10,056 nucleotides of DNA from DATHGT01 sp035317605 (GTDB lineage: Bacteria; Methylomirabilota; Methylomirabilia; Rokubacteriales; CSP1-6): assembly GCA_035317605.1 (NCBI GenBank), contig DATHGT010000314.1, positions 1 through 10,056 on the forward strand, given 5' to 3'. Below the pieces are notes generated by a model. That model saw only the letters and a program-made list of their open reading frames with translations. It ran no database searches and was not told the origin of the DNA. The translations under genes were made by a program, and so were the position numbers. Position 1 is the stretch's first letter. The number at the start of each line of letters is the position of its first letter. This document shows, one piece after another, positions 1 through 6,268 of this stretch.

Positions 1-150
1 GCGCGCGGCTCGCGACCACGTCGGGGGCCACGCGAGCCACTCGATGAGCTGGAGAATCTTCCGAACGAGGCGTCCCGTCAAGTAGTTTCAGGGGAGGTTT
101 CTTCGAGGCAGCGTCGAGGTGCTCAACATCGAATAGCACGATTCGCAGGA

Positions 151-1452
151 TCAAGAGTCAGCGTCGAGCTGTGTCAGGGCGAGGCGGAGGGTTTGCGGGA
201 CGAGGTCGCGCATCCAGGGGTGGAGGCGGACGACGGACGGGCGCTGGTGGCGATAGCGAACGGCCATGTCGACGAAGCTGAGCGGGGCGGCCAAGCGGAA
301 CGCCTCGCGCAGCCGCTCGGGCGACGCTACACCGACGAAGCCCGCAAGATAGGCACGCTCGAGGCGCTGGGTCACCTCGCGCAAGGCGGGGCGGGGCTGA
401 TAGATGGTCAGCCCCACGATCAGCGGGGCCAGGCTGATGAACGGGTGGCCGATGGCGACGTCTTCCCAATCGATGATGGCGCAGGTCGCATCGTCGACCA
501 GAAAGTTCCCGGGCCAGAGGTCGCCGTGCTCGATCGTCAGCGGGACGCCGTAGTCGGCCAGTCGCTCGCACCTTCGACGCAGATCCGGCGCCAGTGCGCG
601 CAGGCGGGCGACTTCGGACGCGGAGAGCCCGTTGGGTTCGCCGGGTTGCAGCGCCCTCACGTCCAAGGTGAGCGGCTCGATCTCGGCGGCGAGTGCTTCT
701 AGGTCCCGTGTCGGGCAGCCGAGCGCGCGCAGGTCACGGACGCGCGACATGCAGGCGAGCTGCAGTCGTGCGTACATCGCCGCGGCCCGCTCCCAAGCCG
801 TCACGTCGACGATGTCCTCCAGCTTGCGGCCTTCGAGGGCCGTCATGAGAAACCAGCGGCGCTCCGGGTTCGTGGCCACGATGCGCGCGACCGCGTCCGG
901 GAAGTGTTGCGCGAGATACGCGGTCACGGCGCACTCGCACCGCATGCTCTGGGCGATCGCCTTGAAGTAGAAGTCGCCGGCCCCGGTGCGGACGAGGAGC
1001 ACGCACGACGACGTCCAAGCGCGCAGCTGGACGATCTCGTGCACCTCGCGCACACCGGCATCTGCCAGCGCGCGCTCGATCCATCCGCACACCTCTTCGA
1101 ACCACCCGGGCAACGTCCATTCGCGGCCGTCCACCGCAACCGCGGGCGTCACGTCAGCAGCCAGCCACTCGGCAATCACTTCATGCTCCTCACCGCCGGC
1201 CCGCGCGGACACCTCGTCTCGCGGGCGCCAATGCATCCCGGCGGGCAGCGGCGCCCCGTCGCCGTGCGCTTCCAGCTCGTGAACCCGAACCACGACCTCA
1301 CCAAGCGGATCGGAATGGCGGAGGGTGCGCAGCACCGTCGTCAGCAGACCGAAGCGTTCGCGGGCCGCCAGGTTGATGTAGTCCACCTCGGCGGTGTGGC
1401 GGTCGTCCGAAGTGAACTCGGGAAGTCGCAGACCTCCTGCATCGCGGAGCAC
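151..1452 (-). CDS. APH-family phosphotransferase with degenerate Nudix-like N-terminus
   Basis: Cytoplasmic kinase-fold protein of 433 residues from a GTG start. The C-terminal two thirds carry the APH (aminoglycoside/choline kinase-like) signature: a nucleotide-site lysine candidate K164 in DFYFKA, the catalytic-loop motif HGDLWPGN (H309, D311, N316) and the metal-binding IIDWED (D328). All key residues are present, so it is probably an active small-molecule kinase; the substrate cannot be told and antibiotic resistance should not be assumed. Residues 1-115 resemble a decayed Nudix domain: GGLRLPEF followed by RERFGL in place of the REUXEEXGU box, so the catalytic glutamates are missing. 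The frame stays open upstream of the GTG and reads like family sequence (LIIRHPSQAAILV), but no ATG, GTG or TTG lies there, so the annotated start may be too short. It lies 58 bp downstream of the methyltransferase gene on the same strand, probably co-transcribed. Confidence 0.88.
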   Translation of the reverse strand: MLRDAGGLRLPEFTSDDRHTAEVDYINLAARERFGLLTTVLRTLRHSDPLGEVVVRVHELEAHGDGAPLPAGMHWRPRDEVSARAGGEEHEVIAEWLAADVTPAVAVDGREWTLPGWFEEVCGWIERALADAGVREVHEIVQLRAWTSSCVLLVRTGAGDFYFKAIAQSMRCECAVTAYLAQHFPDAVARIVATNPERRWFLMTALEGRKLEDIVDVTAWERAAAMYARLQLACMSRVRDLRALGCPTRDLEALAAEIEPLTLDVRALQPGEPNGLSASEVARLRALAPDLRRRCERLADYGVPLTIEHGDLWPGNFLVDDATCAIIDWEDVAIGHPFISLAPLIVGLTIYQPRPALREVTQRLERAYLAGFVGVASPERLREAFRLAAPLSFVDMAVRYRHQRPSVVRLHPWMRDLVPQTLRLALTQLDADS

Positions 1453-1510
1453 GAGGATCGCCGCCTGCGACGGATGCCGAATGATGAGCCGGTGATGGAT
1501 CCGCAGCGGT

Positions 1511-2356
1511 TCAGGCCCAGCCGAGCGCGGTGAAGACGGGGCGGGCGTAGAACGCGTCGGGGGCGTCGCCCCAGGCCATCAGGGCTTCGGCGATCTGCCC
1601 CAGCTCTTGCCGCGTCGCCCAGCCCTGCGTCACCGCCCGCTCTCCGAGCCGCCCGTGTACGCGGATCACGTGGTTCCGCGCGACTTGGCGCGTCTCCTCG
1701 AGCGAGCCGGCCGGCGGCCCCGCTTCGGTAGCCATGCTGGCCGACGCTTCTGTCCGCGCGAAGCCCGCCTCTCGCAGGAGGGCACGCAGCTGGAGCGCGT
1801 CCGACGGACGGCCCGAGGTGTACTCACGCTCGAGGCCCCGAAACGTGTCCCACTTTTCCAGCAGCGCGTTCGTCGGATGCCGGAACGTGATCGTCGAGGA
1901 CGCGTCCACGATGCCGATCACGCCGCCCGGCTTCAGCACCCGCCGCATCTCCTCGAGCGTCGCGACCGGGGCGGCCAGGTGCTGGAGGACCGCGCACGCG
2001 AACGCCGCGTCGAATGTTCCGTCGGCGAATGGCAGCTGATAGACGCTCGCCGCCCGGAACGTGAGATTGGCGATCCCCCGCTCGCCAGCGAGCGCGCGCG
2101 CATGGATCAGGGCCTCTTCTCGAAGGTCGATGCCGATCGTTTCACCCGGCGCCACCGCGCGCGCGAGGTCGGCGGTGATCGAGCCGGGACCGCACCCGCA
2201 GTCGATGAGCCGCATCCCCGCCCGCAGATGCGGCATGAGGAACGCGGCCACCTCACCCGTGCGCCGGGCGAACACCGCACGACTCCACCCCTCGTCCGTC
2301 TGGTACGGCCGCTCGGTAGTCCGCGGATCCGACACGGCCGGAGAATACCACTGCAT
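1511..2356 (-). CDS. class I SAM-dependent methyltransferase (Methyltransf_11/UbiE-like)
   Basis: Soluble methyltransferase of 281 residues from ATG 2356. A TTG at 2365 would add three residues and a GTG seven codons inside the ATG start is also possible; no clear Shine-Dalgarno favours any of them. Counting from the TTG, motif I is LIDCGCGPGSIT (53-64, the SAM-binding glycine loop), the acidic residue binding the ribose is D80 in IGIDL, motif II is FDAAFACAVLQHL (118-130) and motif III is LKPGGVIGI (144-152). This order and spacing is that of small-molecule methyltransferases of the UbiE/Methyltransf_11 type; the C-terminal 100 residues are the usual substrate cap and give no clue to the acceptor. 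It is the first gene of a leftward pair with the APH-type kinase and is divergent from the copper gene block, with the long palindrome in between. Confidence 0.9.
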   Translation of the reverse strand: MQWYSPAVSDPRTTERPYQTDEGWSRAVFARRTGEVAAFLMPHLRAGMRLIDCGCGPGSITADLARAVAPGETIGIDLREEALIHARALAGERGIANLTFRAASVYQLPFADGTFDAAFACAVLQHLAAPVATLEEMRRVLKPGGVIGIVDASSTITFRHPTNALLEKWDTFRGLEREYTSGRPSDALQLRALLREAGFARTEASASMATEAGPPAGSLEETRQVARNHVIRVHGRLGERAVTQGWATRQELGQIAEALMAWGDAPDAFYARPVFTALGWA

Positions 2357-2419
2357 CGCAGTCAAAATAGACGAGCACCCCTATCATTCTCGAACGTCGT
2401 ACCCATTCCCGGCAGGTGG

Positions 2420-2536
2420 CAGCGGGGTGGGCCTGGGCGGCGGGCGTAGTGGGACCCCCTCGTCCCGTCCGCAGTGCGAAGCACTGCGATTCGGGCGAGC
2501 GGGTGACGCAGCCCGCCGCCCAGGCCCACCCCGCTG
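2420..2536. repeat. long near-palindrome in divergent spacer
   Basis: Two perfect inverted 26-bp arms, 2420-2445 and 2511-2536 (the left arm begins CAGCGGGGTGGG and ends GGCGGCGGGC). Exactly centred between them is an 8-bp perfect hairpin, CGCAGTGC-GAA-GCACTGCG, at 2470-2488. The sequence between outer arm and inner stem is only partly complementary, so the whole unit can fold as one long cruciform or RNA hairpin with internal bulges. It sits between two divergent genes, so it is not simply a terminator for either neighbour. It could be a dispersed palindromic repeat (REP/MITE-like), a regulatory site, or a structured RNA leader. Because it is a palindrome it reads nearly the same on both strands. 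No second copy lies in this window and no flanking target-site duplication was found. Confidence 0.85.
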
Positions 2537-2582
2537 ACAGGACCCGCCGCCTCGCGCCCGGCGATCGCGGTATCCTGACCTG

Positions 2583-2951
2583 GTGTACGCACGCGCCGTC
2601 GCGATTCTCTCCATCGTGCTCGCCATTCCGCTGGCCGCGGCGCTGGTCGAAGCGCACGCCAAGCTCGCGCGGAGTGAGCCCGCCGCCGCGAGCACGCTCA
2701 GGAGCGCGCCGGCGGAAGTGCGCCTGTGGTTCACCGAGCATCTGGAGCCGACGTTCAGCGGCGCTCACTTGCTCGACGGTGAGCAACGGCGCGTCGACGG
2801 GGCCGAGGGCAAGGTGGACGGGACGAATCCCGCGCTGTTGCGGATGGCGCTGCCCGCGCTCGGCGCCGGCAGCTACACCATCGTCTATCGGGTGGTCTCG
2901 ATCGACAGCCACGTGACCGCCGGCGAGCTGAGTTTCAGCATCGCGCGCTGA
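2583..2951 (+). CDS. copC: CopC-family periplasmic copper-binding protein
   Basis: Small periplasmic copper carrier of 122 residues from a GTG start. Residues 1-24 are a signal peptide (hydrophobic stretch AILSIVLAIPLAAALVEA), so the mature protein would begin with His25 followed by AKLARSEPAA, the classic CopC opening. Known CopC proteins hold Cu(II) with the free amino terminus and side chain of His1 plus an Asp-x-His pair; here the pair is D108 and H110 in SIDSH, that is mature positions 84 and 86, as expected for the family. The methionine-rich Cu(I) site of Pseudomonas CopC is absent: the mature chain has a single Met (M88). It would therefore bind Cu(II) only and hand it to the CopD membrane domain encoded next. 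A TATCCT hexamer lies seven bases before the start, but no matching -35 is visible. The protein is of normal length with no defects. Confidence 0.92.
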   Translation: MYARAVAILSIVLAIPLAAALVEAHAKLARSEPAAASTLRSAPAEVRLWFTEHLEPTFSGAHLLDGEQRRVDGAEGKVDGTNPALLRMALPALGAGSYTIVYRVVSIDSHVTAGELSFSIAR

Positions 2952-2964
2952 GGCCCGGGCGATC
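2950..2964 (+). promoter_or_regulatory. possible Shine-Dalgarno and non-canonical ATC start of copD
   Basis: GAGG at 2950-2953, overlapping the copC stop codon, is followed after 8 nt by ATC (2962-2964) in the copD frame. The frame is open from 2932 and contains no ATG, GTG or TTG before TTG 2992, which has no visible ribosome-binding site and would cut off part of the first membrane helix. Either translation starts at a rare ATC codon or at TTG, or the C at 2964 is a mutation or base error of an ATG. This is inferred from spacing and family appearance only. Confidence 0.35.
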
Positions 2965-2991
2965 GAGACTCTCGGCATCACCGCGCGGTTC

Positions 2992-4917
2992 TTGCACCTG
3001 GTCGCCTCCGTCGGTCTCGTCGGCGGCGCCGCCCTGCTGCTCATCGCGGGACATTCGGATCGTCCCACCGCGCTGGGCTGGCAGCGGCGGATCGTCACCT
3101 GGTCGGGCGTGCTCGCGCTCGTCGCCGTCGCCGCCGCGCTGGTGGCGATCGCCCAGCAGACCGCGGTCGTCTCGGGACGGAACGCCGCCGCGCTGGAACC
3201 GGCGTCGATCCTCAGGGTCGTGCTCGAAACCCACGCCGGGCGGATCTGGCTCGCCCGCCTCGGCCTGCTCGCCCTCCTCGCCGCGTTCGTGGCGTCGACA
3301 TCGCGGATGACGTCGCGCCAGGACTGGCTCGCCGTCCGTGGTGAAGTCGCGCTGCTGGGGGCGCTCGCGCTCGGACTCATCGCCACGGCCGGGCACGCCG
3401 CCGCCGTCGCGCCCGACGCCACCGCCGTGATCGCGTTCGACGCCCTGCACGTCCTCGCCACCGGAGTGTGGATCGGCGGATTGCTCCCGCTCGCCGCGCT
3501 GCTCCGCGCGGCCAGCCGGGAAGACGGCGCCGACGCGCGCCCGTACGCGGTGCTCGCGGCCGGCCGGTTCTCGCGCGTGGCGCTGGCGTGCGTCGTCGCC
3601 CTCGTGGCGAGCGGCGTGGTCAACGCGATCGTCCACGTCGGCGGTGTCCCCGCCCTGCTCGGCACCACGTACGGACGGCTCCTGATCGTCAAGCTCGGCC
3701 TCATCGTGCCGATCCTGGTGATCGGCGGGGTCAACCGCCGGCGGTTGCTCCCGCGGCTGTCCGGCGACGCCGTCACGGTCGGGCGACCGGCCATGCGCGA
3801 CCTCGGCCGCTTCGTCCACGTCGAGGCCGCCCTCGCCGTCGCGCTGCTCGCGGTGGTCTCCGCGATGAGCGTGACCCCGCCCGGCCGCCACGCCGATCCG
3901 ACGTGGCCGCTGTCCTTCCGGCTGACGTTCGCGGCCATCGAGGGCGCCGACCTGCGCCGGGTGCTGGTGGGCAGCCAGGTGATGGTGCTGGGACTGGCCG
4001 CGCTGCTGTGCGCGGCGCTCCTGCGCGGCCGGCGGCTCGCGCTCGGAGTGGGCGCGGCCGTGCTGCTCGCCTTCGGCGCCGGACTCACGCTGCCTCCCAT
4101 CTCCGTAGACGCGTATCCGACGACATACAGACGACCAGCCGTGACGTATCAGGCCGCGTCGATCGTCGAGGGCGCTGGACTCTATCGGATACACTGCGCG
4201 AGCTGCCACGGGCCGACCGGTGCGGGCGATGGTCCGGCGCGGCCCGCGCTGCCGCGGCCGCCGGCCGACCTGCGCGCGCCCCACACCATCCAGCACACCG
4301 CCGGCGACATCTTCTGGTGGATCACCGCCGGCATCCCGGCCGCGCGGATGCCCGCGTTCGGCGGCGTGCTGAACGACGATCAGCGCTGGCATCTCATCAA
4401 CTTCGTGCGCGCGCTGGGCAGCGGGGCGGCGGCCCAGCGCCTCGGCCCCGGGCTGGTGGCGCCCGAGCTGGTCGCGCCGGACTTCACGTTCGCGGTCGGC
4501 CCCACGCCACCGCGCACGCTGAAGGACTACCGGGGGCGGCGAATCGTGGCGCTCGTGCTCTACGCGCTGCCCGCCTCGCGCCCGCGGCTGGCCGAGCTGG
4601 CCCAGCACTACGAGGACCTCGCGCGGCGCGGGGTCGAAGTCATCGCGGTGCCGCGTGACGCCTCCTCCGACGCGATCCGGCGGCTCGGCGACGAGCCGCG
4701 CGTGCTGTTTCCGATCGTGACCGACGGCGCGCGTGAGATCATCGCCGCCTATGACCTGTTCGTGTCCCTTCCTCACGCGGAGCTCCTGATCGATCGAGCC
4801 GGCTATCTCCGGGCGCGCTGGACGACCCCTCCGGCCGCCGATGAGCTCCTCGCCGCCGTCGATCGCCTGAACGCCGAACCCATGACCGCGCCCCCGGCCG
4901 CCGATCACGCGCACTGA
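2992..4917 (+). CDS. copD: CopD / cytochrome c / redoxin-like fusion protein
   Basis: Inner-membrane protein of 641 residues from TTG 2992, with three parts. Residues 1-370 form the CopD copper-import domain, about nine or ten hydrophobic helices, including the conserved stretch DALHVLATGVWIGGLLPL (150-167). Residues 385-480 are a c-type cytochrome with heme motif CASCH (C402, C405, H406) followed by GPTGAGDGPA, a likely axial methionine M453 in ARMPAF, and the ending WHLINFVRAL. Residues 490-625 resemble a thioredoxin/AhpC-TSA redoxin (LKDYRGRRIVALVLYALPASRPRLAEL), but the active-site position reads LPASR without any cysteine, so thiol chemistry is not possible. The heme domain would face the periplasm. 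The N-terminus looks truncated: the open frame upstream reads IETLGITARF, which fits the usual CopD start, and GAGG at 2950-2953 lies 8 nt before an ATC at 2962. The next gene overlaps the stop by one base. Confidence 0.88.
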   Translation: MHLVASVGLVGGAALLLIAGHSDRPTALGWQRRIVTWSGVLALVAVAAALVAIAQQTAVVSGRNAAALEPASILRVVLETHAGRIWLARLGLLALLAAFVASTSRMTSRQDWLAVRGEVALLGALALGLIATAGHAAAVAPDATAVIAFDALHVLATGVWIGGLLPLAALLRAASREDGADARPYAVLAAGRFSRVALACVVALVASGVVNAIVHVGGVPALLGTTYGRLLIVKLGLIVPILVIGGVNRRRLLPRLSGDAVTVGRPAMRDLGRFVHVEAALAVALLAVVSAMSVTPPGRHADPTWPLSFRLTFAAIEGADLRRVLVGSQVMVLGLAALLCAALLRGRRLALGVGAAVLLAFGAGLTLPPISVDAYPTTYRRPAVTYQAASIVEGAGLYRIHCASCHGPTGAGDGPARPALPRPPADLRAPHTIQHTAGDIFWWITAGIPAARMPAFGGVLNDDQRWHLINFVRALGSGAAAQRLGPGLVAPELVAPDFTFAVGPTPPRTLKDYRGRRIVALVLYALPASRPRLAELAQHYEDLARRGVEVIAVPRDASSDAIRRLGDEPRVLFPIVTDGAREIIAAYDLFVSLPHAELLIDRAGYLRARWTTPPAADELLAAVDRLNAEPMTAPPAADHAH

Positions 4918-5282
4918 TGCGCCCGTGGAAGGTGGTGCTGCTCCTGAACCTGGCCCTGGCCCTCGGCGTCGGGTGGGGGTATCTCTGGTGGGGACGGCAG
5001 GCGGCGCGCCTGCAGCGCGAGCTGACGGCGGCCCGGTCGCAGGCGACGCTCGGCGAGCGCGAGTGGACGGTCAACGGCGTGGTGCGCGCGATCCTCGCGG
5101 ACCTCGACGTGGTCGTGCTCACCCACGACGAGATTCCCGGCTACATGGCGCCCATGACGATGGGGTTTCGCGCGGCCTCGCCGAAGATTTACGAGGCCGT
5201 TCGCATCGGTGACGCGGTACGCTTTACCGTGCGCGGGGCACCACCGAACGTGAGGATCGTCGCGATCGAGAAAGAGCGCTGA
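4917..5282 (+). CDS. membrane-anchored CusF-like copper-binding protein
   Basis: 121-residue protein starting at an ATG that overlaps the preceding stop by one base (TGATG), so translation is probably coupled. Residues 5-25 are one hydrophobic segment with no good cleavage site, making it a signal anchor; 27-45 are a short charged helix; 48-121 are a small beta-barrel of the CusF type (PF11604). The metal motif reads THDEIPGYMAPMTMGF, with H70, M77, M80 and M82. In E. coli CusF the ligands are His36, Met47 and Met49 plus Trp44 stacking over Cu(I); the Met-x-Met pair is kept here, while the tryptophan is missing and Y76 and M77 occupy the region. This variant (HxxIPGYMxxMTM) is common in copper-binding proteins found with Sco and CopD genes. 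A periplasmic Cu(I) chaperone role beside CopC (Cu(II)) and CopD is likely. Confidence 0.82.
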   Translation: MRPWKVVLLLNLALALGVGWGYLWWGRQAARLQRELTAARSQATLGEREWTVNGVVRAILADLDVVVLTHDEIPGYMAPMTMGFRAASPKIYEAVRIGDAVRFTVRGAPPNVRIVAIEKER

Positions 5283-5287
5283 GGAGG
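5281..5287 (+). promoter_or_regulatory. strong Shine-Dalgarno for the propeller gene
   Basis: GAGGAGG directly after the CusF-like gene's stop codon lies 9 nt before GTG 5297. It decides the GTG as start and predicts strong translation of the beta-propeller gene relative to its upstream neighbours, which lack such a site. Confidence 0.75.
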
Positions 5288-5296
5288 ATTGCCGTC

Positions 5297-6268
5297 GTGA
5301 AGTTCCGGGCCGTCGTGATCGCCGTGTCCCTGGCCGTCCTCGGCGCCTCGGCGCCGGGCCTCGCCTCCACGCTGTACGTCACCAACACCAAGTCGAACTC
5401 GCTGTCGATCATCGACACCAACACCCTGGAGGTCGTGGGGACCATCCCGCTCGGGGTCGGCAAGCCCAACCGGGTCGTCTTCCAGCCCGACGGCAAGCTC
5501 GCGTGGGTGGTGTTCGACAAGAGCCACGACCTCGGAGTCGTCGACGCCGACGCCAAGAAGCTGGTGCGGCGGGTGAAGATCGGCGGCAACCCCTACAACC
5601 TGGCCTTCACGCCCGACGGCCGCCACCTGTACGTGCTGGACTGGTCGAGCGACACCAGCAACGACGAGATCATCATGTACGACCTCCGGGCCGAGAAGGT
5701 CGACGGCCGGGTGGAGGTCTCGACGTGGCCGGCCCACGGCGTGTTCTCGCGCGACGGCCGGCTCTTCTACGTCTCCGGCGAGAGCGCGGGCGACGTCACC
5801 GTGATCGACACCGCCAAGCGCGAGATCGTCGGGCGCATCGTCCACGGCGGCGGCGACGCGATGGGCCTGGCCCTCAAGGCCGACGGCAAGGTGCTCTACG
5901 CCGCGGCCGGCGAGAACAAGGCGATCCTCAAGATCGACACCGCGACCCACAAGGTGGTCGGGACCATTCCCGTGCCCGGCATCGTCCACGAATCGACGCT
6001 GACCCTCGACGGCAAGTTCCTCTACGTCACCCTCCGCAAGGCCAACAAGCTCGTGGTGATCCGCACCGAGGACGACAAGATCGTCGCCACCATCCCCCAG
6101 CGCGCCTATCCCGATCTGGTGACCATGGAGCCCACCGGCCGCTACGCGCTGGTGACGAACCGCTACGCCGACGGCGTCGCGGTCATCGACCTCAAGACCC
6201 ACGCGCAGATCCGGATGATCGCCGTCGGCAAGGCCCCGCACGGCATGGCGCTGCGTCCCGCGCGCTGA
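5297..6268 (+). CDS. secreted seven-bladed YVTN-type beta-propeller protein
   Basis: 323-residue protein from GTG. Residues 1-24 are a signal peptide (AVVIAVSLAVLGASAPGLAS), after which the chain begins at once with the repeat signature TLYVTNTKSNSLSIIDT. About seven repeats of 40-45 residues follow, each with the pattern x-V-x-V-I-D-x-x-T-x-x-V-V-G-x-I then P-D-G-K-x-L-Y-V (for example at 26-72, 73-115, 116-160, 161-204, 205-246, 247-289, 290-323). This is the YVTN/NHL-like beta-propeller shared with the d1 domain of cytochrome cd1 and NirN, and with surface-layer proteins. There are seven blades, not the eight of a d1 domain, and no heme c motif, so heme d1 binding is unlikely. The role is unknown: a scaffold or metal/cofactor-binding periplasmic partner. 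The stop overlaps the next cytochrome's ATG by one base, suggesting that the two products are made in concert. Confidence 0.88.
   Translation: MKFRAVVIAVSLAVLGASAPGLASTLYVTNTKSNSLSIIDTNTLEVVGTIPLGVGKPNRVVFQPDGKLAWVVFDKSHDLGVVDADAKKLVRRVKIGGNPYNLAFTPDGRHLYVLDWSSDTSNDEIIMYDLRAEKVDGRVEVSTWPAHGVFSRDGRLFYVSGESAGDVTVIDTAKREIVGRIVHGGGDAMGLALKADGKVLYAAAGENKAILKIDTATHKVVGTIPVPGIVHESTLTLDGKFLYVTLRKANKLVVIRTEDDKIVATIPQRAYPDLVTMEPTGRYALVTNRYADGVAVIDLKTHAQIRMIAVGKAPHGMALRPAR

Noticed and set aside
1..150. Possible partial gene leaving the left edge on the minus strand: TTG at 81 giving 27 residues, or GTG at 139 in another frame.
   Set aside because: Too short to judge, no ribosome-binding site, no recognisable family; the frames cannot be told apart without sequence to the left.
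109..168. 10-bp direct repeat CAGCGTCGAG at 109-118 and 159-168.
   Set aside because: Short, GC-rich, one copy inside the APH gene end; probably chance.
193..702. Long plus-strand open frame opposite the APH gene.
   Set aside because: Antisense shadow of a gene with intact kinase motifs; low-complexity Arg/Gly-rich product, as expected in GC-rich DNA.
2534..2576. CTGACA and TATCCT as a promoter for copC.
   Set aside because: Each resembles a consensus hexamer, but they are 31 bp apart, far from the usual 16-18 bp.
2253..4914. Very long minus-strand open frames (over 600 codons) opposite copC and copD.
   Set aside because: Product is Arg/Ala/Asp-rich without domains, while the plus strand carries clear CopC, CopD and heme motifs.
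5297..6268. Heme d1-type nitrite reductase propeller.
   Set aside because: Seven blades instead of eight, no cytochrome c domain in the chain and no recognisable d1-binding histidines; only the general YVTN fold is supported.
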